Shown: positions 34,821-57,415 of the stretch, one piece after another | How the letters are laid out: the number at the start of each line of letters is the position of its first letter | How positions within the stretch are numbered: the first letter of the stretch is position 1 | Origin: Turritopsis dohrnii | Lineage: Eukaryota; Cnidaria; Hydrozoa; Anthoathecata; Oceaniidae | Direction: 5' to 3' | Length of the DNA: 64,000 nucleotides | Assembly: GCA_027922465.2 (NCBI GenBank) | Contig: BQMF02000177.1 | Location: 62,001-126,000 of the forward strand | Position numbers and translations under genes: made by a program | Notes under the pieces: model-generated | Told to the model about the DNA's origin: nothing | The model's database searches: none | Seen by the model: the letters and a program-made list of their open reading frames with translations, nothing else

Positions 34821-35876
34821 TCAGATGACCTCGATTCCATAATGTAATTTTTTTCGGGTCAATTTTAAAGCTTTCTTTAGTTGACGCTTTTTCTCGACTT
34901 TCAATTTTCGTAATAAACGAATAAATTCTTTCGCGTCTCGTCTTTTCTCCCGTTTCATTTTCGTCAGCTTCCTACTCGCAGCTGAGTTTCTCGTGATGTC
35001 GTATGTTTTCTTTGGTGTCGGTGTGGTGCACACATTTTTATAGATTTGACAGAAGCTTTTAATTCTTTCACTCTAGAATTGAAATACATGAGTGTTACAT
35101 AACAGTGTGTTCATCTAACAAATTGAAAGCACCAAACTTCTTGGTTAAAACTTCTTAAAATAGTCTGGCAGAACGAGGCATAGCCTGAACTTAACTCTCA
35201 CTAACCCAAACAAATTTTGCAAGGTTTACACCATAAAGTTTTGATGCTTTATAATTGTTACATGAACTATATGTGAACTACACTTAGTCTGTATTTTATA
35301 GGAATTCTGTTATTGGCACGGCATATTAAAGAGATAAATACGCAAGTGGTATCATGTATTAAGGAGATAATTATCGTAGTTCATGATGTATTATGATAGC
35401 AGGTTTTGAAAACTGCTTTTAATCGTGATTTTGCGACTTTTCTTGGGAAAACGGTGGATCTTTCTTCGCACTTAAGTTTCTGGCAATAAAATGTCTTTCA
35501 AGAAAAGTTTTGTCAAACAATTCTAATGTTGACTAAGGAATTTTGTGTGTGAAACATGCTGAAATCTTTTTCGGCATTCACTTTTAACTGTAAGAAAAGG
35601 AGTAACAAAATGATCATGCTATATTCAAAATATCTTAATAATGGAGAATTTCATGAAAGCACTAACTGTAGTATTCAGTTTATCAAAGATTCAGTGCTAT
35701 AGAAGATACCATTGTGGATCCTCATCACTCTTTACAGCAAAACAAACAAAAGAAACATTAAAACTTACTAAAGGTTTTGCAGTATGTCTCAACGACAGCC
35801 TATAGCCACTCGACAGTAAGCTCACGTCATCAAAGGTTGTTAACAAAATAACAATGAACAACAATTTACTCTCCAT
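34821..35876 (-). CDS. Small secreted two-exon protein C (Phe-Cys-x6-Cys family, long basic tail)
   Basis: Exon 1 is 35769-35876 (36 codons, donor GTAAGT); exon 2 is 34821-35072 (83 codons plus stop, acceptor AATTCTAG). The intron is 696 bp and phase 0. Exon 1 encodes a signal peptide (KLLFIVILLTTF) and LLSSGYRLSLRHTAKPL. Exon 2 opens SERIKSFCQIYKNVC, with the same Phe-Cys-x6-Cys placement as gene B, and continues as a long Lys/Arg-rich region (KMKREKRRDAKEFIRLLRKL and beyond) likely to be helical. Total 119 residues. The acceptor has a weak pyrimidine tract, the main doubt. It lies on the opposite strand to A and B, about 1.8 kb from gene B. Confidence 0.6.
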
Positions 35877-37833
35877 TTTGAAGAAGGATATGCAGACATT
35901 CATCTAATGTTTCTCTACTCTATCTTTTGGAGACACGAGAATCATGATCAAGATAACAATCACCTTACTGTTGTTTGAATGGTAGTAGCGTTTCCTTTCT
36001 GCTTGGGTAACATTAAAAAGATGGTATATGAATGTGTATTCCACAAAGTCAATTTAAACGCCTCGTTTTAGCCGAGCAGCGAAATCAAATCGCCTTAATT
36101 ACTGCTAATGACTATACAGGAGGTATTGATAATAAGGGACAATTGATAAAGTTATCCACTGGAACGATTTATTGAATAATCACTGTGAGGGAGAACCTTT
36201 CTATAGAAAGGCAAATAAAAGTACCCTCCGTTTCAATGTATTTCTTGTTGACTGTGTTACTAACACACTAGGAAGCGGCAATAATTAAACTGCATTGGTG
36301 GCTATACGGGAAACACGGTGTCTAAATAAACTTCTTGAAATACGAATAAATAAATAAGTAAATAATTAGTTTTAAATCACTTAGGTATATTTCTATGACC
36401 AAAATAGATATTTTGATGATTCTGTAAACGTGTCTTCAATTCCCTTTTTGTTCATTGTACATATGTTGAAAAAAAAACTCATTTGCAGAGAAAATCCTTT
36501 CAGCTGAGTGCAACAAATCCGTCCTGTTGTTTCATATTTGTTGTTGCCATGGAATCCAGAGTTACTTAGTGACAGTTTAATAGGTTTATATGCTACTTTG
36601 GCTTAAGTGATAAAAATACACACATGATCACGTTGAATACACAATATCGATGACTGACACCGCCTCGTTTTGAGTTCTATTTCTTTTTGGGAATGATTTG
36701 ATATCACATATCGAAAACGAGGCAGAATTGGACAGTTTTGAGAAAAAAAGATCAGAAATAAGTGACAGTCATCTAATTTTCCTTTTTTTCAACCAATCAC
36801 AACTTACTTCACCAGCTGGTTCGAACCAAGCTCACTATTACACTTCAACAGCTGGTTCGAACCAAGCTCACTATTATACTCTACCAATTCGATGAAAAAA
36901 CAACAAGAAAAGACTTTGTCCAGGGCTCCATATTCTTTTCACAGCAAAACAATATTCCATTATGTCTGCCATAAAAAAAAACTGATCAAGATTGATAAGC
37001 GAGTTTAAAATATTGAAAGAAAACTTGAAGAAGACTTGAGGCTAGAGAATATTCATGAGGGCTCGATATCACGGAGGTGAAATGATCATTTCATGTTACA
37101 ACTGACAGTAACAGCGAGCTAGTCGCCACCTCCACCATTAGAGAAAAGGAACAAAACTGTCAAAGGATATCTTAGTTCTACTGTAGGTTTCGCAACAAGA
37201 TGCGATCACAACTTGTTTTAGGTTAAAACGTCATTATACATCTGTCTGAGTTAAACATTGTCTCGATTTTCAAACGAAAATGCGAGACTTTCAACCATCA
37301 TGAAGATAGTACAATTGAGACTTCGAGACCATCATAAAAGATAGTAAAATCACATCCTGCGATACAAAGACACTCTCTGATATCTTACAGCGTTTACTCT
37401 CCAACATGCAAACCAATGGGAAAATTTGTTGAAAAAACACAACGAAGGGGTACAATTCTATAGAAACATACACACAATTTCAATAAAAAATGCTCTTCAC
37501 CGCAGTGACTTTTTCACGATTTCGTCCACTAGGAAGGTTGCTCATCAAGCCGCCCTTGCATTGTCGGGATAACAAAGAGCGTAAGTAGATTTCTCAAAAA
37601 TTAATAAAAAAACATTAAGTGTCAGCTAAAGAAGCAACCAATGTCTGTTCTTGCATTTTCAGACACCATCTTTGAATCGATGACACTTCATGTAACATAA
37701 ACCAGGAGCTAGCGAGTGCTTGTACTCATGTACCATCGGATAGTCCTTGCTCGACCATTCCATCCCTTCTGTCAAATACCGCTGTGTAACGATTGGTTAA
37801 ACAAGGAGATCGAACACAATGAACAAAGGGGCG
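35877..37833. other. Intergenic sequence
   Basis: It holds a 36-bp direct duplication at about 36816-36885 (CAGCTGGTTCGAACCAAGCT twice) and a palindromic MITE copy at 37412-37533 in the METAP2 3' flank. No gene is visible. Confidence 0.45.
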
Positions 37834-48645
<10,812 letters not shown>

Positions 48646-48686
48646 TTTGTTTTTCGAACCATGTGAGTGATTTTACAAAACATTTT

Positions 48687-49240
48687 TCAGGTAAAGGCAA
48701 TGTTGATATAGAAAAAAAATAGGTTGGAAACACCTTTGAAGTTGTTTTTTAATATTACATATTTCAGAAAAATGATAAAACATATAAAGTCTTCGTGGTT
48801 TGAAAGATATTCAATCAACTTCAAGCAGAAAATGAAATAATTTTCTTGTTTATTGTGACTAGAAAATGCAGTCTGCAGTTTTGTCATAACATCTGCAGCA
48901 TTCATGGTTCCGTTTTTTACAGAAAAAGTTCTTTTCAGAACAGTTTCGTTTTCGTTGAGGAAGGTAAGAACATATTTGATTGTGATCCCCAAAGCATCAC
49001 GAGATATCAGATGCATATATTTTAAATATGCTGCCAGAGCCTGAACATTAACATCTCTCTCGTATCTTGAAGCCACCAGAATTTGTAGTTTTCCATTCAA
49101 GAAGGTTTTAGTTGAAATGTTGCCAGATTCTTTTTGTCAGCAAATATTTTCAATGTTTTCTCAGGGAATTTAAATTTTCAATCATTTTGTTGGTGTTTAT
49201 ATGGCAGTTATTCTCTGTTGAATTGAACCTAGCAAAAAAA
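48687..49240 (-). pseudogene. Degraded coding relic upstream of METAP2
   Basis: On the minus strand a 130-codon open frame without ATG start reads GKLQILVASRYERDVNVQAL, then KYMHLISRDALGITIKYVL and NAADVMTKLQTAFSSHN before losing coding character. In the neighbouring frame just upstream, EKTLKIFADKKNLATF reads as its continuation, so one frameshift near 49100 splits it. Composition looks like a conserved protein or transposon frame that has decayed. I do not recognise it. It ends about 40 bp from the METAP2 start and could overlap its 5' leader. Confidence 0.4.
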
Positions 49241-49484
49241 GGAATAAGCATGTAACAAGCTGATGTATGATCGTACGAATATGTCATGTTTTGCCACATT
49301 TTTGCAGGCTGCATTTACTTGTTTAATACAACTCTAGCCTATTGAAAGTCCCCTTCATGTTTTTTCTCACGAATTTTAATACCATCAGTCCTCATTCCAA
49401 ATGCAAAACAAACGTGGCAAAAATCATTCTGATACCACACTTAGCAAAGCTGTAGTAGTTCAATTCAGATGGTTGCTTCATTAA

Positions 49485-50115
49485 GGCCGATGGAAATATT
49501 AGTTTAGCGTCACTTAACTCCTGAAAATGTCATGCGGCATGTTTTCATTATTCATTAATTTTGTTCTAGTGCCATACATAGCCAGACAACACATCAAATA
49601 CGCCATTTTGCATTATTATAATCACTGAGATCCCACTCGCCCAAGTACGGTACTAGCTCGAGCTTTCAAATTACTTCAGACCTGCTTTTTCTTCAACTAC
49701 ATTGAAAAAGAAGAATTTTGAATAAATTTTTGCAAATTAGGTATTCCTCCAAGTTGGCTTTTTCAACATGTATTTGATAGAATTCGAAACCATAACTCTA
49801 TTCCAAAACGCTGCAAAAATTAATGTCTACTTCGATTACGTAATCGAATGTCGTAATTTCGCTACATTTATTATACGGAACACACTGGGGAAGTCATTAG
49901 ACACACATGGAAGTGCAACTTGGACATTTTGAACCGGGATACGACGGTCGGTGGTGGGTAGACAAGCAAATGCAATGGATGGTGTATATTATTCTTGTTA
50001 AATTATCATTTTGTATTGAAATAATGAAATCTTGTAAAATAATGAGCTTTTTTACGCGGGCACTTAAAGTGATGCGGGCAGGTGACGCTAAACTAATATA
50101 AAATTTCCATCAGCC
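49485..50115. mobile_element. ~630-bp Harbinger-like MITE
   Basis: Inverted ends GGCCGATGGAAATATTAGTT then TAGCGTCAC, matched at the right by the inverse with small differences. TAA flanks both sides (49482-49484 and 50116-50118). A TWA duplication and GGC ends fit PIF/Harbinger. No transposase frame. Confidence 0.75.
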
Positions 50116-50313
50116 TAAAGCATTTCCTAACAATTTCATCGAACTTAGTGTCCAGAACTTCTACCTTTTTGCCGATTTTTCTACCTGATTTTGATATGTT
50201 TGTTTTGCAAAATCGAATACAGGGTGTCTTCAGTCAATTTTGCTGCTATTTTAAAAACAACTCTAGACTTATTTAACCGATACTTATGAAATGATTATGA
50301 TATTTTTCATCAT

Positions 50314-50850
50314 TACCTTCAGGGAAGAAATTGTTTGCGGAAGAAATTTGTACGGAACTTTTTTTTGCGGAATTTAGTTTTGCGGATTTCAATCAAATCC
50401 GCAAAAATAAATTCTGCAAAAATGAATAAATATTGGTTGTCCGCAAAACTTCACTTCACTTTCACTTTGCTTTGCATTCAACTGAAAGTCTCGTCTCCAC
50501 AAAACTTTTGGAAAATGATAAAGGAAAGAAGTCAAGGTTATTGAACATTGACCTCCCCTGAATAAAGATAAGTCCCAGCCATCTATTTGTTACAGTTTAG
50601 TATTCTTTTTTGATATAGCTGGTGAAAAATAGATGTTATCTATTTCCATAAAGTTTGTATATACCTCCAGACACGGAATTAGGTGTTTCCCTACTTTCGA
50701 TTTTATTGAATTTCTTGCATCCGCAAAATCTCTTATGAAGTTGTCATCCGCAAAAATTTAATCCGCAAAATATGGCTTTTTTGGGTCCTTTATCTGCAAA
50801 AATATGCTCCGCAAAAATTTCTTCAACAAATAATTTCTTCCCTTAAGGTA
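50314..50850. mobile_element. ~540-bp MITE rich in TCCGCAAAA words
   Basis: Inverted ends TACCTTCAGGGAAGAAATTG and the inverse of TACCTTAAGGGAAGAAATTA. Inside each end ATCCGCAAAA or TTTTGCGGAT repeats several times. An element of this style (CGCGAAA words) lies at 52.44-53.40 kb. Confidence 0.7.
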
Positions 50851-51299
50851 GTTTTGGAAGAAATAGATCATTATGATTGATGAGGATTCTTATGATATTT
50901 CAATAAAGAAATCCCAAATGAAAATTTTAAAAAATTCGAAAAACACACTTTAATTTCAGACTTGGAAATTTTCAAAAAATGTTAAAATTACCCCTGCTAA
51001 GTAAGAAATGGGAAAAAACACAAGAAGTGTGACATCTAAAAACAGTAAACATGAATCACTAAATAACAACTGTAAGAAGAACAAACGTTTTGTACTCGGA
51101 TATGTTAAAACTGTGATAGCCGGAATCACAGATTTCAGTTTTTGAGGAAGAAAATTAAATTACTCTTTGACTGGAGTTGATTTCGAAGTTTTGTTGGAAA
51201 CCTTTGCTTGATTTATCCCCTTCGAAAACAAATATATAAATCCCTTTATTTTGGTGTTAGCATATTGTTTTTTCAAACAGGATTGAAATCAGCGAAACC
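50851..51299. other. Short intergenic stretch and putative RPL29 promoter
   Basis: No gene. A TATA-like ATATATAAATCCC at about 51230-51242 lies 58-70 bp upstream of the RPL29 start codon, and CCCTTTATTTT directly follows it; both fit a ribosomal-protein promoter but are only suggestive. Confidence 0.35.
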
Positions 51300-51642
51300 A
51301 TGGCAAAGTCAAAGAATCATACTGCACATAATCAAAGTAAGTAGTACTCGAAATATCCATAAGTTATGATCAAGGAATTACCTAACAATATTAATGTAAA
51401 TGACCATCTAGCTTCTAATATTTCTTTCAATTTCAGGTGTCAAGGCACACAGAAATGGAATAAAGAAACCTGTTCGTAATAAGTATCCATCTTTGAAAGG
51501 GGTAAGTGTAATCGACATTTCCTAAATAGGAGATCTTTGAGATTATGTTGTCAAATTTGTTTCCAATGGGTTTTAGGTCGATCCGAAATTCTTGAGAAAT
51601 CTCCGATTCGCCAAGAAGCATAACAAGAAATCAAAGAAATAA
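51300..51642 (+). CDS. RPL29: 60S ribosomal protein eL29, complete three-exon gene
   Basis: Exons 51300-51336, 51437-51501 and 51577-51642 with GTAAGT donors and TTTCAG/TTTTAG acceptors give 55 residues. The start MAKSKNHTAHNQS and the core VDPKFLRNLRFAKKHNKK are signature eL29 sequences; HRNGIKKP lies between. The protein is a small basic component of the large ribosomal subunit. It lacks the long Ala/Lys-rich C-terminal extension of vertebrate eL29 and ends KKSKK, like the short forms of insects and yeast. The second intron is only about 75 bp. It lies 2.7 kb from METAP2 on the opposite strand. Confidence 0.97.
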
Positions 51643-51884
51643 GCTACCAGCAGAAATAACATACTTCGGCCATAATTGTTGTTTTCTTTTTTCTCCTTGC
51701 CCTCTACTTTTTCAAAATGTGCATTTAAATTTTGAGTAGGCCGTATTCAAAATTTAACACTTTAAAGATAGTGAACTATAATTTGTAGACCTGAGGGTTG
51801 CCCTATGCTGATGTTAGTACAAATGAAACAATCGAGAAATTGTCTGGGAACGAGCAACTGTTTGTTATTAACGAAGCGCTCAAA

Positions 51885-52040
51885 CAAAGTAAAAAATGGT
51901 TGTGGAGATTACAGACCTCCAAGAGTGTCCTAAAATGTCCTAAAATTATAAATTTTAGTAATTTTGTCCTAAATTGTCCTAACTTTTGGTATATTGTCCT
52001 AAATGTCATAAAATTTAGGATAAAGTTCAAATGAAAAAAA
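51885..52040. repeat. GTCCTAAA-rich repeat, copy 1
   Basis: TGTCCTAAAAT-like words recur six or more times (for example GTGTCCTAAAATGTCCTAAA). A similar stretch is at about 54030-54150 in the same orientation, on the other side of the 52.44-53.40 kb MITE. Confidence 0.5.
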
Positions 52041-52442
52041 AAACAATTCCTGTTTTTGAGTGTAGTTATTGAGATATTGAGATTGAAAATACATGATATA
52101 TTTTGAGTATAATTTGTTTTAGCTTTCGCTGAATTGTCTACATCATTCTGATTTTTGACTGAATACAACCTTGTAAAGGAGATATTTTTTCAGTGGAATA
52201 CGGAAAATGCCAAAAGGTCTTCTCAGTTAATAGAAGTGGTATATCACAAATCAGAAGTCTTACAAGTAGCAAGCTGCATTGTACCAGTGAGAAGGAGGGA
52301 AAGAGAAAATACCACTTAAGACAGGACAGTGACAATGCATTAAAATTAAAATGTCCATAAATAACAGAGTTGAATTAACCAGGAAAAAAGAGATTGTTCC
52401 GGCTTTAAAATGTGTTGAGTCTAACTTTTTATTCTCTTCAAC

Positions 52443-53402
52443 TACTTTAATGGGAGAAACTTTTGCGAGAGAAACTTTCGCGAATTTTGGACATTTTCGC
52501 GAAAGTAAATCCCAAAATATTTTTGATTTCGACCACACGCGAAAATAAATCCCATAAAAATTTACAAAAAGTGGCATTCGCGAAAATAAATCCCGCAAAG
52601 ATTTTTTCAAACATTCAAAAATTTCAAAATGTTTACAAAACAAGTTTTTGACTGTATCCGACGACGAGGTTGAAAACTGATAAAAACACGTCTTGAACTA
52701 AAAGAATACACGTATATTTCACAGAATTCATGCTGTCTTTGAACCGACTGAAGTGACAAAAAGTGTTACAGTGAGGTTTATTTGAAATTTCATGCGTGTA
52801 AAATAAAGGGAAACATTGAACTAATTCAAGCTTAACAAAATTTGTTTCTTAATCATCTATATTTATAATTGTTATTTTCTTCGAAGCATCAGGCATTTTG
52901 GTTTTTGAAGACCCTGATGATGGTTTCAATGGTTGTCGAAACATGTCTCGGATGTGTAGTGTTTTGCTTTTTTCCAGAATTTGGGAATTTTCCTTGGGAA
53001 TTTCAGTTTTCTCGTTCGCACCACCTTGAAGTGAAATCTCATTACCAAAAATAGAGCCAAGGAATTCCGGATTTTCATTTGATCTCTTTGACGAGTTACA
53101 TGATGATGAATAAAGTAGTTTCTATAGTTGTTCAAAAGAAAAATATCTATCACAATCATTGATTTTTTTCTGTTTGGTCGTAGGTTTATCGTTAATTCAA
53201 CTTTAACTTCAAAGCCTTGTGAAATTCTGAGGTTAAAACGTAAGAAAAAGTGATAAAAGTTACTCTCTCAAAATCCACATTCGCGAAAATAAATCCCGCG
53301 AAAATGTTTAAAATGTGGCATTCGCGAAAGTAAATGCCATAAATTTCGCGAGTTTTTGACCTCGCGAAAGTTTCTCCCGCGAAGGTTTCTCCCATTAAAG
53401 TA
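52443..53402. mobile_element. 960-bp MITE with CGCGAAA-rich inverted ends
   Basis: Ends TACTTTAATGGGAGAAACTT then TGCGAGAGAAACTTTCGCGA are matched by the inverse at the right end with a few differences. Subterminal blocks repeat TTCGCGAAAATAAATCCC on both sides. The interior has several short frames but none resembling a transposase. Confidence 0.78.
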
Positions 53403-54681
53403 TTTAAGATGTTTCCGGATTCAGAAATTGCGAATTGTAAAACAGAATACACTATTCAGTATGGAATGTATCTTTATTTGAAAGATCTTTCACTAGAAGA
53501 TATGAGAAATTTAGTTTTGAAATCTGTTTCGAGAAAAAAGAACTTGAATAGATCTCGTTTCAAGTTTAAATAGTTTTCGAGAGTTTTTGTTTTCATTCAG
53601 CTTTTGAGTTAACTATATTACTACAGTATTTTTAACAGTTGAAGTTAATGAGCTTCTTTTGTATCACTTTTGATTATACCATTGAGTTATCTAGTAGACT
53701 TTACATTGAACAAAACAAGACTACATGGATTGATAATGAACAGGAAGCTAAAAAACTAGCTTTTAACAAAGTCGAATCATTTGCACCTTCATGTTACTCA
53801 AAATGTAGATAACAAACAATCATTTGTTTTCTTGTTGTTTTTACCTTAATTTTTAGGTTTTTCCGCACTTAAGGTATACAAGGTTTGATAGTTGTTTATG
53901 CTTATTTACACTCATTAAAAGTCGAAGCCAAGGGAAACTTTATGTTGTTCTTCGTTTATATATCTAATCTTGATTTTCTTTTGATGGTTTAATTTAATGA
54001 TATCCTTAAATAAAGATATGTTTACTGTAACAGGTCCATAATTTGGGAATTGTCCTAAAGTTGTCCTAACGTTTTAGTCTTTGTCCTAAATTTTCTTACA
54101 TTTTGCCATAAAATGTCCAAAAATACTATCTAAAATTGTCCTAAAAAAATTACTTGATTTTGCTCTGGGTGGTCTGAGATTATCTTGTAAGAACTGCTGA
54201 CACTTTTTTTCTCGATTTTATGATATCTTAAGTGTTTAATAAACGGCTGAGTTCTTTTTTCTAAAAGGACAGTGCCTTTCATGTCTGCAGGTGCCAGATG
54301 ATAAAAAAAAACGTTTTGTTTTTGTTCAGTGACATGGGTAGTGTAGTTATTCTCGTTTTAAGTAACACAAGAAACGATAGTAACAAGTGTATTTGACCTG
54401 CCATACAAATTACATTTCGAAAGTTAGTAAGACGGCGAACACGACCAAGAAGGCTTAAAAACCATGTAGCTAACAAGCAAACAAAGGTGCTTTACGGGGA
54501 GATAGTTTCGCCAATAAGTGACTGATCAATTTCGCGTTCAACTTTAAAAGTGAATTTCGCGTGGGATAAATCGGTTTTATTTGCAATTTTGTTCTAGACA
54601 GATTTATTGATTTAGATAGTAATTATCCTAATTTAGTGCGGATCGAAAAATAATTATTTGAAAGGGTGCGGACCGTAATAG
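53403..54681. other. Intergenic sequence with GTCCTAAA copy 2
   Basis: Apart from the GTCCTAAA-rich stretch at about 54030-54150 I see no gene or defined element. Confidence 0.45.
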
Positions 54682-54809
54682 GATAAAAACAATTACAGTA
54701 GAATCCCGATAACTCGAACCAATTTCGAATTCTCTTTGAGCCTTTACTAATATATTCTCATAAAACACTCCCGGTAAGTCGAACCAACATTCCTGTCCCT
54801 TGGAACAAT

Positions 54810-55194
54810 AGGGACCTTACGAAACTACGACGGCAACGTGGACGACGACGTGAGGCAAACAAAAGATTCACTTTACTCCATAGATTCGCTTTAGAATGGA
54901 ACTCATTTCACAGTATACTATTGGGAAATATTTTTAATTTTACTAATATCATTATGAAAAGTAATATTTTGAAGTCGTACTGAAAACGAAGACGTGAGAA
55001 TAGCAGTACTTCGGAAACAGCTTTCCTTGGTTCCTTAATGATTCTGTCTCTCAAAGTTCTAAAAACAAACTTCATAGCCATTATAAATAAACTTCTTAGT
55101 CCAACTGTATAGTTTCTGCTCTTTTGTGGTTTATTAAAGATAAATATCTTGTACGTCGTCATCCACGTTGCCGTCGTACTTTCGTAAGTTCCCT
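54810..55194. mobile_element. ~385-bp MITE nested in the pogo-like element
   Basis: Left end AGGGACCTTACGAAACTACG then ACGGCAACGTGGACGACGACG; the right end is the inverse with three or four differences. Flanks are TA-rich (AATA / TAATA), so the duplication is probably TA or TAA. An 84-codon minus frame inside is not convincing. Confidence 0.72.
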
Positions 55195-55814
55195 AATATT
55201 TCCCCGATAACTCGAACTTGGGAGCAAAAATGGAAATCGATTTTTTTTTCAACTACTACTGTACTTTTCTTTCAATTTAACATACTTTAAAGGAAGAAAA
55301 CTTTCGCAGTTTACCAATATTGCAATATTTTGCGGGAATAAACTTTTGCGATTCGAGCCAAAACCGCAAAACTTTCTTCCGCAAACACTTTCTTCCTTTA
55401 AAGTATTTAACTGTTCTTTTAAAATGGATATAAAGTTCTTTTCTTCGGTGAATTTCAATACAGTCAATGAACTTCTACAAACAGGCTTTAGGTCGGAGGA
55501 ATTTCTCTTAACGAAAATTGGGATTATTTTGAAAATTTTGCGGGAAAAAACTTTTCGCGGTTTACCATTATTGCAATATTTTGCGGGAATAAACTTTTGC
55601 GATTCGAGCCAAAACCGCAAAACTTTCTTCCGCAAACACTTTCTTCCTTTAAAGTATTTAATTGTTCTTCTAAAATGGATATAAAGTTCTTTTCTCCGGT
55701 GAATTTCAATACGCAAGGGAATTGTAAACCCCACCATTATCTAATGTTTTTCCAGTTACTTTAGCAGTACAATTTGCTACACATAAAGATTCTTGACAAA
55801 TATTTCTTTTAAAC

Positions 55815-55928
55815 AGGTGTTTTAATGCTTTAAATTTAAATTGTACACCAGAAAGTCAAGTTTTAGCGTCTATGACTGCATTGACTTTTTGATGCACCAT
55901 TTAAATTTAAGACCTTAAAACACCAGCT
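55815..55928. mobile_element. ~114-bp palindromic MITE
   Basis: Left arm CAGGTGTTTTAATGCTTTAA then ATTTAAATTGT, matched by the inverse of CTGGTGTTTTAAGGTCTTAA then ATTTAAATGGT. The arms fill most of the element. Confidence 0.65.
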
Positions 55929-56889
55929 TAAAGGGATTCCTGCGTCCAAAATGATATTTACAAATATGATAGAGCTCAAAAAGTTGTTTAACAAGTCTCT
56001 TTTCAGTATTTTATAATTATTTATAGTTTTTGAGATATTTCGTTTTTAAAATCTTTTATTTAATTTATGCAATGCATGTTTATGATGTAATAAGATAGTT
56101 GCTAACACTACTTCTTTCTCAAACTTTAGATATGATTAATATTACATCTTTGTAAGTTATTATTATGGAGTAAGGGCTTCCACTCTGAGTTGATTGATAG
56201 AAGAATGAAGTCATAGTATTTACTTATTCGGAAGTTATACCCACTGACAAAGTGCTATCTTATTACATCGTTGCAAAATTTGATGATTGTTAAATCGAAA
56301 TATCTGCCCAAGGAAACAGAATTTCCAAATATTGTATTTACGAGTTCTATCATCCCTTCAAATATCATTTTGCAATTCGAGTAATTTTTTAATTTCGCGA
56401 ATCCGCACGTCAGTCCTTTCCGCGGGGAATTACTTTCCCGAAAAGGACCGAAAAACGCGAAACTTTATACTGACCACCTTTCAAATGACGACAGATATCT
56501 GATAATGAACATCGTTCCCAGGGCTTCTGGCAACCTCGAACCCAGGGTTTCTAGGCTTTTTGATATGCCGTCCCTATATCTTCAAAAGGTATTTCGAAAT
56601 TGGTTCGAGTTATCGGGATTCTACTGTAATTGTTTTTATCTTATAAAATTAAGTATGTTTTGACTTGATAGACTTGGTAGAAGCTCCTATAAAGTTTGAG
56701 CAAAGGCCTGTGCAATTTCTTACGAGCCACGTATTTGTTTATTAATTTCGCTAGTATAGCGAAGTATTGGTATCGTCGTTCTATGTATCTCCGTGACATT
56801 TTGGACGATCTCACTAAAGTAAATAATTGCATATAAAAAGCCATGTCCGCACACACCTAAGCAATAAAATCTTTTGCAGGCTGACTAGC

Positions 56890-57415
56890 GGGCTAAATTT
56901 GGACCAAATTATGAAAGTTCTCCAATTTTCATAAAAATTTGCACAAAGCACAATTGAAAGGTGCTGATTTCGAATTTGACAGTCATTTTTTTCAAATTTG
57001 GCCAAAATTGGGCAATTCGGGCCAAATTTGGACCAAATTATGAAAGTTCTCCAATTTTCATAAAAATTTGCACAAAACACAATTGAATGGTGCTGATTTC
57101 GTATTTGACAGTCATTTTGTCAAATTTGGCCAAAATTGGGTAATTCGGGCCAAATTTGGACCAAATTATGAAAGTTCTCGAATTTTCATAAAAATTTGCA
57201 CAAAGCACAACTGAGTGGTGTGCTGATTTCGAATTTGACAGTCATTTTGTCAAATTTGGTCAAAATTGGGCAATTCGGGCCAAATTTGAACCAAATTATG
57301 AAAGTTCTCCAATTTTCATAAAAATTTGCACAAAGCACAACTGAATGGTGTGCTGATTTTGAATTTGACAGCCATTTTTTCAAATTTGCCCAAAATTTGG
57401 GAATTTGGCAATGCT
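56890..57415. repeat. ~129-bp satellite, four tandem units
   Basis: AAATTTGGACC recurs at 56895, 57024 and 57152, and as AAATTTGAACC at 57282, spaced 128-130 bp. Units share GTGCTGATTTCGAATTTGAC and GGGCAATTCGGGCC. A related two-unit block is at 11.4-11.65 kb. Confidence 0.85.

Larger units (their letters stand above)
54682..56640. mobile_element. Pogo/Tigger-type element ends with nested insertions
   Basis: Left end GATAAAAACAATTACAGTAG continues AATCCCGATAACTCGAACCA; the right end is its inverse, about 47 bp almost perfect. CAGTAGAATCCCGATAACTCG preceded by TA is typical of pogo/Tigger inverted repeats. The identity extends 13 bp beyond the CAGT, so the outer boundary is uncertain. No pogo transposase frame remains. 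The interior holds a second inserted MITE (54810-55194), a palindromic MITE (55815-55928) and a ~175-bp direct duplication (about 55290-55465 and 55570-55715). Confidence 0.68.

Noticed and set aside
52911..52960. CTGATGA ... GAAAC, reminiscent of a hammerhead ribozyme core
   Set aside because: Stem II does not pair convincingly and the cleavage triplet after stem III would end in G, which hammerheads do not use.
55249..55737. 162-codon minus-strand frame
   Set aside because: It spans a direct DNA duplication, so the protein repeats itself for trivial reasons, and it has no start context.
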